A stretch of DNA of 49,951 nucleotides, from NCBI GenBank assembly GCA_012799835.1, contig JAAZKM010000052.1:1-49951 (forward strand), given 5' to 3'. Below the pieces are notes generated by a model that saw only the letters and a list, made by a program, of their open reading frames with translations, searched no databases and was not told the DNA's origin. The stretch is from Candidatus Methanofastidiosia archaeon (GTDB lineage Archaea; Methanobacteriota_B; Thermococci; Methanofastidiosales; Methanofastidiosaceae). Positions 9,040 through 17,240 of this stretch are shown here, in pieces. The position numbers and the translations under genes are program-made. Numbering within the stretch: position 1 is the first letter of the stretch; every line of letters begins with the position of its first letter.

Positions 9040-10395
9040 TTACATTTCAAAGCCAGGGGGCATCATTGGCATTTTACCTTTCATTCCCCTAAGCTGTCTT
9101 TTGTTCATACCCTTTAGGAACTTCTTAATCATTGAATACTGATTTAATAATTCTTTTACTTCGCCCTGATTGGTACCAGAACCCCTTGATATCCTCTTTA
9201 TACGTTCGTGATTAATCAACTTAGGATTCCTTTTTTCCTGCATAGTCATTGAATCCATAATTATTCTAAATTTTGTAAGTTTTTCTTCTCCAACTTCAAC
9301 CATATCTGTTGGTAGATTTGATCCCATTCCTGGTATCATTGACAATACTTGTTTCAATGGTCCCATTTTGCTTACCATCTCCAACTGATTATACATGTCA
9401 TAAAGATCAAATTTACCTGAAAGTATCTTATCTTTGTCTAGTTTAGAAAATTCTTCAGCCTTTGAAGCTTCCTTAACTTTTTCTAATAGAGTTTCAAGAT
9501 CTCCAAGCCCTAATAAACGTGAGACAAATCTTTTTGGATCAAATGGTTCTATAGAATCGATTTTTTCCCCAGTTCCTATAAATTTTATAGGTGCGCCTGT
9601 AGCAGCTGCAGCAGATAGTGCCCCTCCTCCTTTTGCTGAACCATCAAGTTTTGTAACTATAATGGATCCAACTTTAGTTGCGTTTGCAAATCCTTCGGCT
9701 TGAACGAAGGCCTGCTGGCCAATTGTGCCATCAATAACGAGTGTGACTTCATCAGGATTAATAGTACTTGATATTTTTTCCATTTCTTCTATTAATCCCT
9801 TTTCCTCCCTATGTCTTCCTGCAGTGTCAACAAGAATTATATCTGATACCTTTTCTTTAAAGTACTTTACCCCTTCTTTTGCTAGCTTTATGCTATCTTT
9901 CTCATTAGGATCACCAAATACCGGTATGTTATTCTCAGAACAAAATTGTTTCAATTGCTCAAAAGCTCCAGGTCTCCACGTATCTGCCCCAACGACACCT
10001 ACTTTAAATCCTCTTTTTTGATAGAATCTGGCAAGTTTTCCAGTAGTTGTGGTCTTACCACTTCCTTGGATGCCTACCATTAAAATTACTTTTCCTTTTT
10101 TATCGGGAAGATATTCTTTCTTACTGTCAGAGCCCATAAATTTTGAAAGCTCTTCATAAACTATTTTTATAATATGTTCCTTCCTTGATACTCCTTTTGG
10201 TAATTTTTCATCCATTGCCCGCGATTCAATGCTTTTTGACAATTCAAAAACAAGTTTTACATTCACATCAGAGAGCAAAAGTGCTTTTTGAATATCTTTG
10301 ATAAGTTCTTTTATCAGAGATTCGTCAACTACGCCTGCTTTTGTCAATTTTCTCAATGCACCACTCAAAGCACCTGAAAGAGAATCTAAGACCAT
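9040..10395 (-). CDS. srp54: Signal recognition particle 54 kDa protein
   Basis: GTPase of the signal recognition particle; it binds signal sequences and 7S RNA and docks with FtsY for membrane targeting. The N domain is followed by the G domain with P-loop GIQGSGKTTTTGK (about residues 107-119), DTAGRH, and TKLDGSAKGGGA. The M domain ends in the methionine-rich MKGKMPMMPPGFEM. The 451 residues are typical of archaea. The ATG at 10395 has GTGAT four bases upstream. It is convergent with cfbB and is followed on the other side by a regulator-like gene on the same strand, which lies upstream of it in transcription. No SRP RNA gene was found here. Confidence 0.97.
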   Translation of the reverse strand: MVLDSLSGALSGALRKLTKAGVVDESLIKELIKDIQKALLLSDVNVKLVFELSKSIESRAMDEKLPKGVSRKEHIIKIVYEELSKFMGSDSKKEYLPDKKGKVILMVGIQGSGKTTTTGKLARFYQKRGFKVGVVGADTWRPGAFEQLKQFCSENNIPVFGDPNEKDSIKLAKEGVKYFKEKVSDIILVDTAGRHREEKGLIEEMEKISSTINPDEVTLVIDGTIGQQAFVQAEGFANATKVGSIIVTKLDGSAKGGGALSAAAATGAPIKFIGTGEKIDSIEPFDPKRFVSRLLGLGDLETLLEKVKEASKAEEFSKLDKDKILSGKFDLYDMYNQLEMVSKMGPLKQVLSMIPGMGSNLPTDMVEVGEEKLTKFRIIMDSMTMQEKRNPKLINHERIKRISRGSGTNQGEVKELLNQYSMIKKFLKGMNKRQLRGMKGKMPMMPPGFEM

Positions 10396-10434
10396 AAAAT
10401 CACTAACTAAAAAAACTGATTTTCTTATAAAAAA

Positions 10435-11358
10435 CTAATGGTTAATTTTCTTTTTTAAAGTAACCACAAACGTTCTACCAATAGGTTCTCGTCTAATTAC
10501 CTCTTTTTTCTCAAGATTTGTGAGAATTTTAGTAATTTTAGCTTTAGAAAAACCCGTCAGATTAGATAATCTTTTTTGTTTTATTGTTCCACCTTCGTTC
10601 CTTAATATGTTACAAATAATTCTTTCATCTTCCGATAGGAGTGAAGATGGGATTTTTAATTCAGATTCTTTATTCTTGAAAGTTTTATTAAAAATCAGTA
10701 TTCCCGATACTACCAATAATATTGAAAAAATGATGAAGGGAATAAAAATATTAAAATTAAAATCATTATTTTCTACAAGTGAGTTGTATTTTACTCTAAA
10801 CATTGTCGGCGTCTTGGGTGATTTCATTTCCCATAAAACAATGATTCTTTTTCCATCACTTTGTAGATATGTAGGTTCTGGGATAATTGAAGAGATATCT
10901 TCATTATTGATGCCGTGAGCCAGCGGAAGTTTTATTCTGAAAATAAAATTTTTAACATTTGGATAGACTAATTCCCTCATATATATAAAATCTTTTTTCT
11001 TTTTCTCTATAGCTTCTGAGAAAGTATAGTATATTTTTATACTGTTTAATTCATTAGCAGTTAATTTAATTGTTTTTCCCTCAGAAAACTCTATCTTTAT
11101 ATCATTATGCATTAACTCTAGATTTTTGTATATTTGTGGAAGATGAAGATCAAAATCTATTTCTTCTTTGGTAAAGAGAATCATATCAATCGTTTCTTTC
11201 AATGAAAGGTCTTCCATCAATTCAACATCTATTTTTAAGTATGTTATTTCAACTTGTGTATCTGCAAAGACGAAAATGTTGGAAAAAGAGAACATTAAAA
11301 AAAAGAGGATTGATGACATGAAAGAAAATTTACTGAGTACTTTTCTTTGTTTTACCAT
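10435..11358 (-). CDS. Membrane-anchored winged-helix protein with extracytoplasmic domain
   Basis: Predicted order: signal peptide or first membrane helix (about 1-32), an extracytoplasmic beta-rich domain (about 33-190), a membrane helix at about 193-214 (FIPFIIFSILLVVSGILIF), then a cytoplasmic winged helix (about 228-305; IICNILRNEGGTIKQKRLSNLTGFSKAKITKIL is split by helix-turn-helix spacing). This layout is common in archaeal membrane-bound transcription regulators that may sense an outside signal. ATG 11358 is preferred over 11385 because AGGT sits six bases before it. It ends with TAG. Ligand and targets are unknown. The region upstream holds an inverted repeat (11515-11560) that could be its own operator. 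Confidence 0.75.
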   Translation of the reverse strand: MVKQRKVLSKFSFMSSILFFLMFSFSNIFVFADTQVEITYLKIDVELMEDLSLKETIDMILFTKEEIDFDLHLPQIYKNLELMHNDIKIEFSEGKTIKLTANELNSIKIYYTFSEAIEKKKKDFIYMRELVYPNVKNFIFRIKLPLAHGINNEDISSIIPEPTYLQSDGKRIIVLWEMKSPKTPTMFRVKYNSLVENNDFNFNIFIPFIIFSILLVVSGILIFNKTFKNKESELKIPSSLLSEDERIICNILRNEGGTIKQKRLSNLTGFSKAKITKILTNLEKKEVIRREPIGRTFVVTLKKKINH

Positions 11359-11514
11359 ATCATTACCTAGGATAAGACTGAACATTAAATTTAATCGATT
11401 ATCAATTTACAAAAATATATATTTTTTTATATAAAATTATATATAAGGTTTTAGATAAATTCAATCTTAGGATTCAATTAAAAAACTCGACAATTATTTC
11501 ATATCAACGTTTTT

Positions 11515-11560
11515 AGAACCGGCCATATTTATAAATAATTATTTAACAAAGACCGGTTCT
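11515..11560. repeat. Inverted repeat AGAACCGG / CCGGTTCT
   Basis: AGAACCGG at 11515-11522 and its exact reverse complement CCGGTTCT at 11553-11560 flank about 30 AT-rich bases. It lies just after the RAM-domain gene stop and about 155 bases upstream of the membrane-anchored winged-helix gene, both on the - strand. The + strand copy runs into a T-tract (11561-11570), but no + strand gene leads into it. It may be a paired binding site or a long-loop RNA hairpin. Confidence 0.45.
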
Positions 11561-11568
11561 TTATTTTT

Positions 11569-11796
11569 TTATAGAGCAATCATTGTTGAAGTCATTTGAA
11601 CCCCATCAATATTTCTAATTTTTTCAGTAAGGAAAGGGTCAAGATCTTTTAACTGTTCTACGTTAACTTTAACAACAATATCATATTCACCATATACAAT
11701 ATATGCTTCTTCAACTTCTTTCATACTTTTTAAACTCTCTAAAATACTCTTTTCTTTTCCTGCATCCCCTACGATAAGGGCAAAAGCAACAACCAT
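11569..11796 (-). CDS. Stand-alone Lrp/AsnC ligand-binding (RAM) domain protein
   Basis: A 75-residue RAM domain without the helix-turn-helix half of Lrp/AsnC regulators. The beta-alpha-beta-beta-alpha-beta pattern is clear: VVAFALIVGDAGKE, then VEEAYIVYGEYDIVVKV, then the end NIDGVQMTSTMIAL, which is the family signature. Such small proteins form ring-shaped oligomers and bind amino acids or modulate full-length Lrp proteins. ATG 11796 is chosen because GGTGAT lies three bases upstream; the ATG at 11808 would leave that site inside the gene. It is monocistronic as far as can be seen. Confidence 0.88.
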   Translation of the reverse strand: MVVAFALIVGDAGKEKSILESLKSMKEVEEAYIVYGEYDIVVKVNVEQLKDLDPFLTEKIRNIDGVQMTSTMIAL

Positions 11797-11921
11797 TATA
11801 TCACCCATATCAATTATGAATTTTATATATTTAAAACTTCGTATTTTGAAATCCTATAATTCTTTTGTCGCTAATTTATTTAAAACTTCGAATAAATGAT
11901 GTACGAATGCTATCCAAATAA

Positions 11922-11929
11922 TTTTTAAA
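11922..11929 (+). promoter_or_regulatory. TATA element of a leaderless transcript
   Basis: TTTTTAAA about 25 bases before the ATG at 11951, with no ribosome site in between. This is the arrangement expected for a leaderless archaeal mRNA. Confidence 0.5.
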
Positions 11930-11950
11930 CTAAAATCAATCATTTTATTT

Positions 11951-12436
11951 ATGAAAATATTGGCTGCTTGTATACTTTTTCTAATTGTGATTTTTCCAAT
12001 CTCTTGTGAACTTAGCACCCTTATTATCCCGTTAAATGATAGTGACATTCCTAAAGAGATAAAGCCTTTAATTAAAGAAGGTTACAGAATATATTTTCAA
12101 GATTTTGAAGAAAATCTAATTGAATTCATTTGTTACGATGATAGCTCAGCTTCCCTCCTTTTGGAGGAATTCATAAATTCAAGGGGAGGGTACAAACTTC
12201 AAGAGTATAGTCCGTATTCTTACAAGAATATGGGCGGTTATTATTTTACTACTACTTGGGGCACAGGATACATTCTAAAAGACAACAACAGGGTATATGT
12301 TTTTAATTCTCCTTCGAACAATATTAAAAATCTTAATACTTTAATAGAAAATAAGTTTGGAAAGATATACCCGTACCACTTTCTAATTTTACTATTAATC
12401 CCAATAGGAGTAGTTTTCTATATACTGTTTAAATGA
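11951..12436 (+). CDS. Small secreted/membrane-anchored protein of unknown function
   Basis: I do not recognise a family. The 161 residues begin with a signal-peptide-like hydrophobic stretch (KILAACILFLIVIFPISC, about 2-19). A polar domain of about 115 residues follows, with many aromatic and acidic positions. The protein ends with a membrane helix (YHFLILLLIPIGVVFYILF) and very few residues after it. It should therefore sit outside the cell, held by its C-terminus. Start ATG 11951 lacks a ribosome site but has a TATA element about 25 bases upstream, so it looks leaderless. Its end overlaps the convergent gene 12429-13286 by eight bases. Confidence 0.7.
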   Translation: MKILAACILFLIVIFPISCELSTLIIPLNDSDIPKEIKPLIKEGYRIYFQDFEENLIEFICYDDSSASLLLEEFINSRGGYKLQEYSPYSYKNMGGYYFTTTWGTGYILKDNNRVYVFNSPSNNIKNLNTLIENKFGKIYPYHFLILLLIPIGVVFYILFK

Positions 12437-13286
12437 GATCTTCAACTTTTTCTGATATTTCTTTTATCTCTTCAGTTTTCATTCCATAAAGCTTAATTGC
12501 CTCAATTACAAAACCATTTTCTTTTACTCTGTCGTATCTGGGACATTTAGTAAACAATGATTTTCCACTTTTAGGTCGTATTATCCGATTTAAACGTTCA
12601 AGTAATTTATTTGGATTTTCATATTTTACAAAGATAGATAACGATTTGGAGTCTCTATAAGGTATGTTAAGAGAGGATTGGTAAAAAATTTTTACTATGT
12701 CTCTTATTTCATTTAGCTTTGTATTTGAATTTTCAACTTCAGTGTAAAGCTTTTCATAATAGCTTGTAGGTAGGTGAGAAAATGATAGAACTTTTTCAGA
12801 TTCTTTAAGATTTATTTCTGTAGAAATTCCAACAAATCCGCCATACCCACACTCTAGAATTTTTGGACTTCCAGTTGAGCAATATATTATGTCTGCCCAT
12901 CCAAAGTCTTTATCAGGGAATGTTCCAGATATATCTTCAATTGATACAATCCCCATTCTATTTGTTTCTTGACATATTAATTTTGAGGGATTCGATCTCA
13001 TATATCCAGAAAGAGATGTAAATAAAAAAGCATCTATATCTTTATTAAATTTAGGAATTATGATCCCCTTTTCGGTAGGAAATTCGACGTACTTTTTTTT
13101 TAGAAGATTTGGTATTTCAATAAATCCTTTAAAACCACCCTGATCAGGTATTCCAATCTTAGAGAAATTGGAATCAAATAAGATGGAAAAAAGTCCAAAC
13201 GTAGCAGAGTTAACAAAAAATAATCTATAGTCTCGATTAAGAGACTGAGATATTCTTTTCTTTGTAGTTAGAATAATCTCCTCCAT
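12429..13286 (-). CDS. DegT/aminotransferase-like PLP-fold protein, compact
   Basis: The 285 residues look like a shortened fold-type I PLP enzyme. VSIEDISGTFPD resembles the cofactor-binding VIEDAAQA segment of DegT/DnrJ enzymes. Then WADIIYCSTGSPKIL followed by GYGGFVGIS resembles the stretch holding the Schiff-base lysine and the following glycine-rich strand, which would make the lysine of SPKIL the PLP ligand. Family enzymes are about 360-400 residues, so parts of the fold are missing, and activity is uncertain. The start ATG follows GGTGG by eight bases and lies within the last 50 bases of the WYL gene, so it belongs to the ramA operon. The substrate cannot be inferred. Confidence 0.55.
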   Translation of the reverse strand: MEEIILTTKKRISQSLNRDYRLFFVNSATFGLFSILFDSNFSKIGIPDQGGFKGFIEIPNLLKKKYVEFPTEKGIIIPKFNKDIDAFLFTSLSGYMRSNPSKLICQETNRMGIVSIEDISGTFPDKDFGWADIIYCSTGSPKILECGYGGFVGISTEINLKESEKVLSFSHLPTSYYEKLYTEVENSNTKLNEIRDIVKIFYQSSLNIPYRDSKSLSIFVKYENPNKLLERLNRIIRPKSGKSLFTKCPRYDRVKENGFVIEAIKLYGMKTEEIKEISEKVEDLI

Positions 13287-15282
13287 ATTTTTTCCACCAA
13301 TTTTTTACAGTAAAGTTATCGGGTCTTAAAAATTCGTTATTTTCTATCGAAATATCGGAGATGACGTCAATTCTTAGCGCTTTGATACATTTTTCTGCAG
13401 TATCATATCCCACCAGATATCTTTTTTCTGCAACAACGACCCCCAACGGATTAATCCTTGAAGTCCTAGATACTTTGTCGTCAAGATCAAAGTAAGACAA
13501 TAAAACAGATTTTCTTTTTTTCGATGCCTCAAGTAGATCTCTTGTAATATTTGGCCGAATATCTATACTTCTTTCAAATCCTTCTTCTCTAAAGAAATAT
13601 TCTGTATCTTCTTTCTTTAAACCAGTTAGGTATCCTTCTTTAATTGACTTAATTTCAGATTTTAAATCAATATTCTCAGTAGATTTCTCTAGAAACGATT
13701 CTTTCTTTTCATCATAGCCTTCGATATGTATTTGGATAAATATTCCATTCTTTTCTAAGATTTCCCTTATTTTAGGTATATTTTCTTCTTTAATTAAAAT
13801 AATATTTGGTTCAATTGATTGTTCAATATAACTACTTATCCTCTTGTTTATTTCTAAAAATAATGGAACGTCATTCACTACAATAAACGTTCCTTTGAAA
13901 GTCCTAACTTTGCCATATTTAGAAGCCCAGTCCCTCAGTTGGTATATGACATTTTGAGGTATATCGTTTGAGGAGTATTTTTTTAAAAAATAAATTATTT
14001 TATCAAGAGAAAATCCAGATTCAATCCCTTTCATTATAGTTTCCGAGGTTATTTGATACAAACTTACCATATCTGCTTTTTGTATATCCGCAAATCTATT
14101 TAAGTCAAAAAGTGCGATCTTATCAATTTCTTCTGACAGGACGGATATTTCAAAGTTTGGCGTCATAAAAAGAATCTTTTTCGGTTTTACTCCACAGCTC
14201 TTATCAAGATATATTGTGGGTTCTTTAGATGCTTTTCTTTCTGATGTTAAAAGCTCCTTACCGAATTCAGTAAGTGAAAAAGAAATCATCTTCCCCTCAA
14301 TAAATCCTCCGTCCACAATACCAAGCCATAATAAATAGTCAGAAATAACTTTTTCAAAGAATTTATCATCAAAATATATCCAACGATTTTCATCTTTTTC
14401 ATCAAATAACTTATTTTGTAATTTTTTAATGAAGGACTTAATGAAGATATTCTCCCCAACTTCGACCTTTTTTATGGCATCAAGAACGATCCTAATGTTA
14501 AGCTCATTTACCCTGCTTATGAAAATCTCCTTTCTTTTAAATCCTTCAATGCTTTCCAAACCAAAGAATATGTACTTAAAAAACAGTCTAATCAGATCTT
14601 CATCAGTAATTGGCAAAATCTCATTAATTTTATCTGTAAGAATGTATTGGTCGCTTGATATCTTGATTAATCCAAAATCAAGAGCAAGGCTTTCTATGAA
14701 TTGAGATCTGGCTTCGTTTTTAATGTGTAGTTTTTCTATGAATCGCTCTTGATCTTTTTTAGATATCTCTTTTTTTGCAGTAAGTTTTAACTCCTCCTTT
14801 GCAATAAATGATAAAAAAATTATTAAGTCGGATATAAGTAAATTTTTGTCTTTTCTAATGTGTAAATTATCAAAAGAGATATCTTCTGGCACCTTCTTGA
14901 AAATATTGATTAATTTTTCCCTTAAATTTGGATTGACAACATATGTTTTAATTATCCCCTCCACGCCTTCTAAAACCAACAGATCTGTTTCAAGAGTTTT
15001 AATAACTTCTTCAAATGTCCAGAAGCTGTATTTTTCTATAAAAATATTTTGGGCATCCTGCTGCTTTTTAACTCCTCCAGCCATAAGCAAGATGCCTAAA
15101 AATTCTTTTTCCTTGAGCGATAATGAATTAAAAACAGATTCAATAATATTTTCATTTTCCATAGCTATTTTTAGAGAGTCAATGATTTTCTCTCTAGGCG
15201 TCGTAATATCAATTCCCCAAACCTTAAGAGTGTTTTCTATCTGTTTACTAGACAAATCTTTTATTTTTTCCCAATCGTCCAA
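13237..15282 (-). CDS. Helicase-associated (Helicase_C_3-like) and WYL-domain protein
   Basis: About 681 residues. The N-terminal half is helical with repeated winged-helix-like segments. The middle (from about 360) has FMTPNFEISVLSEEID, then LYQITSETIMKGIESG and DIPQNVIYQLRDWASKYG, the pattern of the XPB/Ssl2-like helicase-associated domain. The C-terminal part (SYFDLDDKVSRTSRINPLG, then EKRYLVGYDTAEKCIKALRID) is WYL-like. No ATPase motifs are present. WYL proteins usually regulate transcription in response to a ligand or nucleic acid. I choose the TTG at 15282 because AGGTGAG lies just before it; TTGs at 15297 and 15318 are alternatives. That ribosome site contains the TGA ending the ramA tail frame, so the gene appears coupled to ramA. 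Confidence 0.7.
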   Translation of the reverse strand: MDDWEKIKDLSSKQIENTLKVWGIDITTPREKIIDSLKIAMENENIIESVFNSLSLKEKEFLGILLMAGGVKKQQDAQNIFIEKYSFWTFEEVIKTLETDLLVLEGVEGIIKTYVVNPNLREKLINIFKKVPEDISFDNLHIRKDKNLLISDLIIFLSFIAKEELKLTAKKEISKKDQERFIEKLHIKNEARSQFIESLALDFGLIKISSDQYILTDKINEILPITDEDLIRLFFKYIFFGLESIEGFKRKEIFISRVNELNIRIVLDAIKKVEVGENIFIKSFIKKLQNKLFDEKDENRWIYFDDKFFEKVISDYLLWLGIVDGGFIEGKMISFSLTEFGKELLTSERKASKEPTIYLDKSCGVKPKKILFMTPNFEISVLSEEIDKIALFDLNRFADIQKADMVSLYQITSETIMKGIESGFSLDKIIYFLKKYSSNDIPQNVIYQLRDWASKYGKVRTFKGTFIVVNDVPLFLEINKRISSYIEQSIEPNIILIKEENIPKIREILEKNGIFIQIHIEGYDEKKESFLEKSTENIDLKSEIKSIKEGYLTGLKKEDTEYFFREEGFERSIDIRPNITRDLLEASKKRKSVLLSYFDLDDKVSRTSRINPLGVVVAEKRYLVGYDTAEKCIKALRIDVISDISIENNEFLRPDNFTVKNWWKKYGGDYSNYKEKNISVS

Positions 15283-15286
15283 TAAC

Positions 15287-15487
15287 TCACCTATCAATTG
15301 ATTCTGTAAGCTTATCAAATTTAAATACTTTATATGGGCATGAAGATTGGCATCTTAAACAAGCTTCACCGTTACATCTTTCAGACAATATTCTTATTTT
15401 GAAATTCCCTTCTTTTAATGCTTCTACCTTTAAAGCTCTTTCGGGGCACACCCTTTCACACTTCCCACAACCCTGACAATTTTCAAA
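15287..15487 (-). pseudogene. Ferredoxin-like C-terminal tail of ramA, beyond an in-frame TAA
   Basis: Directly after the ramA TAA (15490-15488), the same frame stays open for 66 codons to TGA 15289-15287. It encodes FENCQGCGKCERVCPERALK, a classic C-x2-C-x2-C-x3-CP cluster motif, then a second set C-x4-C-x2-C-x3-CP (CNGEACLRCQSSCP). RamA proteins carry two [4Fe-4S] clusters in exactly this place, which the corrinoid-reducing electron passes through. This piece has no start codon of its own that would give both motifs, and its stop sits in the ribosome site of the next gene. It is therefore the natural end of ramA, separated by one nonsense codon. Confidence 0.8.
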
Positions 15488-16915
15488 TTATGCAACTAAT
15501 TCAACGCCAATATGATCAATTACCTTTAATTCTTGGCCTATATCTGGGATATCCCTTTTAACAATCTTATTGACCTCCAAATCTCCCTTTACAGAAGGTA
15601 AAGTCTGAATATTTTTTAAGACAAGCATTTCATTGTATTTTTCAAAAGACATTCCTTGCTCCCAATACGCAAGCTCTTGTACATATACGTCAGTAAATAT
15701 TTTTGATGTTGCAAACATAATATGTTTGCTTCTAATCTTATTTGCAAGTTTTTGTAATTCCTCTAATGTATAGTTTTCAACTAGAATATCGTAAGCTAAG
15801 AGTAGTGAAGTATTCCCAACTTGATACACTTTTTGTATTGTGGGTGGAATGAGTCCTATCTTTCTTGACTTTATAGCATCGACATAAGTACCAGATGCCC
15901 CACACATATACATAGTTTTAACGTCTTCTAGATTTATCCCTGCTTCTTGGGCTAGAGTAAGATGACCGGCTCTGATGGCGCCAATTGCCTTTCCAGCTTC
16001 TTTGAGGTCCTCTTCGGTGAAATAAATATTTTCGTCAAGCCGTAATCTTCTAGTTTTTGTATAGATGTAAGGAAGTTCAATTACCCCAGTCTCAAGGCCT
16101 GCATAGATTACAGATACTACCCCGGTACCAGTTATGCCTCTTACTTCAACATTTGATAATCTCTTTCCCCTAAAATCTTCCTTCCATAGATCTAAAACTC
16201 TAACGCTCTGCGGTAGCATATTATCATCAAGTACTAAGGTATGCCATCCAAATTCAAGGACAATGTCAGAAATTGCTCCTGGAGATGCAAGCATTCCACA
16301 AGATATCTCTTGACCTTCAAGTGCGGGCCCTGAAGCAGCCGAGCCAGTAAATATTTTATCCCCTACCTTCAATGCCATTTCTGCATTTGTTCCATAATCT
16401 GTAACCAAGGATATTTCCTTATTATCTAGAAAATTACTTTTCAGCATCATCGCAAGGGCATCTGCACCAATTTCGTGTTTTATTGCAGGAGGGATTAAAA
16501 TATCCGCGTTGATTTCTTTAATTCCTAAATCTTTTGAAGAAATCACCTTAGCATTTCTTGATTGAATTTTTATTTTATTGGCTTCAAGATATTTGGGATC
16601 TGCATAAGCTAAATCTTTGATACTTATACCTTCAAATAATGAGAGTTGAATAGGATTGCCGCAAATGGCAATCCTTTCAATAGTATCACGGTCTATTTTC
16701 ATTTGGTCTAAAATTCTTTCAAATGCATCAACCATTAGCTTATGTGCTATTTCTTCGCCGACCCTGATAGCAAAATTAAGATGATCCATTACATTAGCAC
16801 CAGGCAATGGGTGTCTTAATGTAATTGCAGTTCTCAATACTTTTTTAGTTTTCAAATCGACAAGTTGAACTCTAAATCCACTTGTGCCTATATCAAATGC
16901 AATACCCATTGGCAT
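15488..16915 (-). CDS. ramA: RamA-like corrinoid reductive activase, ASKHA domain (interrupted before Fe-S tail)
   Basis: ATP-dependent reductive activase that returns inactive Co(II) corrinoid methyl-carrier proteins to Co(I) for methylotrophic methanogenesis. The N-terminal ASKHA fold starts MGIAFDIGTSGFRVQLVD; TDYGTNAEMAL, GSAASGPALEG and CGASGTYVDA are further nucleotide and fold motifs (DUF4445-type). The frame stops at TAA after IDHIGVELVA, giving 475 residues; read through, it gives about 542, matching RamA's usual size of about 540. ATG 16915 is preferred to GTG 16924 because AGGTGAG precedes it. If the TAA is real and not suppressed, the product lacks both [4Fe-4S] clusters and would need another electron donor. 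The methyltransferases it would serve are not in the window. Confidence 0.82.
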   Translation of the reverse strand: MPMGIAFDIGTSGFRVQLVDLKTKKVLRTAITLRHPLPGANVMDHLNFAIRVGEEIAHKLMVDAFERILDQMKIDRDTIERIAICGNPIQLSLFEGISIKDLAYADPKYLEANKIKIQSRNAKVISSKDLGIKEINADILIPPAIKHEIGADALAMMLKSNFLDNKEISLVTDYGTNAEMALKVGDKIFTGSAASGPALEGQEISCGMLASPGAISDIVLEFGWHTLVLDDNMLPQSVRVLDLWKEDFRGKRLSNVEVRGITGTGVVSVIYAGLETGVIELPYIYTKTRRLRLDENIYFTEEDLKEAGKAIGAIRAGHLTLAQEAGINLEDVKTMYMCGASGTYVDAIKSRKIGLIPPTIQKVYQVGNTSLLLAYDILVENYTLEELQKLANKIRSKHIMFATSKIFTDVYVQELAYWEQGMSFEKYNEMLVLKNIQTLPSVKGDLEVNKIVKRDIPDIGQELKVIDHIGVELVA

Positions 16916-16943
16916 ATTACTCACCTGAATAATAATAATTCAA

Positions 16944-16959
16944 ATCCTATGAGTAGGAT
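16944..16959. promoter_or_regulatory. Palindrome upstream of ramA
   Basis: ATCCTA-TGAG-TAGGAT, a perfect six-base inverted repeat with a four-base centre, lies 29-44 bases before the ramA start. It is a possible operator for the - strand operon. Confidence 0.35.
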
Positions 16960-17150
16960 ATTCCTTTTTTAATCTTTCGGAATAAATTATACCACAAAAT
17001 CAATTTTAAAAAATATCAATTCTTAAATAATTTATTAAGAGAAAAAAACAATTTTCAAAAAATGATATCTCTATATTTACTTTAGATTAAATATATATGC
17101 ATCCTTTAAATTTATTACTAATAAATAATTATATGGTCAAACATTTAATA

Positions 17151-17168
17151 CCGAAAAATATATAAATA
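17151..17168 (+). promoter_or_regulatory. BRE/TATA promoter of the FAD oxidase-HdrD operon
   Basis: CCGAAAAATATATAAATA is a textbook archaeal BRE plus TATA box. Initiation is expected about 25 bases beyond its centre, near 17188-17192, inside the cluster of repeated boxes. The rest of the 16925-17240 intergenic region is AT-rich with no gene visible. Confidence 0.7.
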
Positions 17169-17169
17169 G

Positions 17170-17221
17170 CCTTATCTGATGACAATCGGATAAGGTTATC
17201 TGATTTTAAACCTTATCTAAT
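17170..17221 (+). promoter_or_regulatory. Cluster of four TTATCTGAT boxes / alternative hairpins
   Basis: TTATCTGAT occurs at 17172-17180 and 17196-17204, TTATCTAAT at 17213-17221, and an inverted copy (TTATCCGAT on the - strand) at 17185-17193. As RNA or DNA these can form two exclusive hairpins. One spans 17170-17195 (11-base stem with one T/G wobble, GACA loop). The other pairs GATAAGGTT (17190-17198) with AACCTTATC (17209-17217). The cluster covers the expected transcription start and ends just before the ribosome site AGGAGG (17228-17233). It looks like a multi-site operator; an RNA switch is less likely because the first stem would lie largely upstream of the transcript start. Confidence 0.65.
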
Positions 17222-17240
17222 TAATCCAGGAGGAATCTTT

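Noticed and set aside
11515-11570. Rho-independent terminator on the + strand
   Set aside because: The loop is about 30 bases and no + strand gene reads into it.
15488-15490. Genome-wide reassignment of TAA as a sense codon
   Set aside because: TAA ends most intact genes here, including top6A, top6B, valS and uvrC, often with the next gene starting at once.
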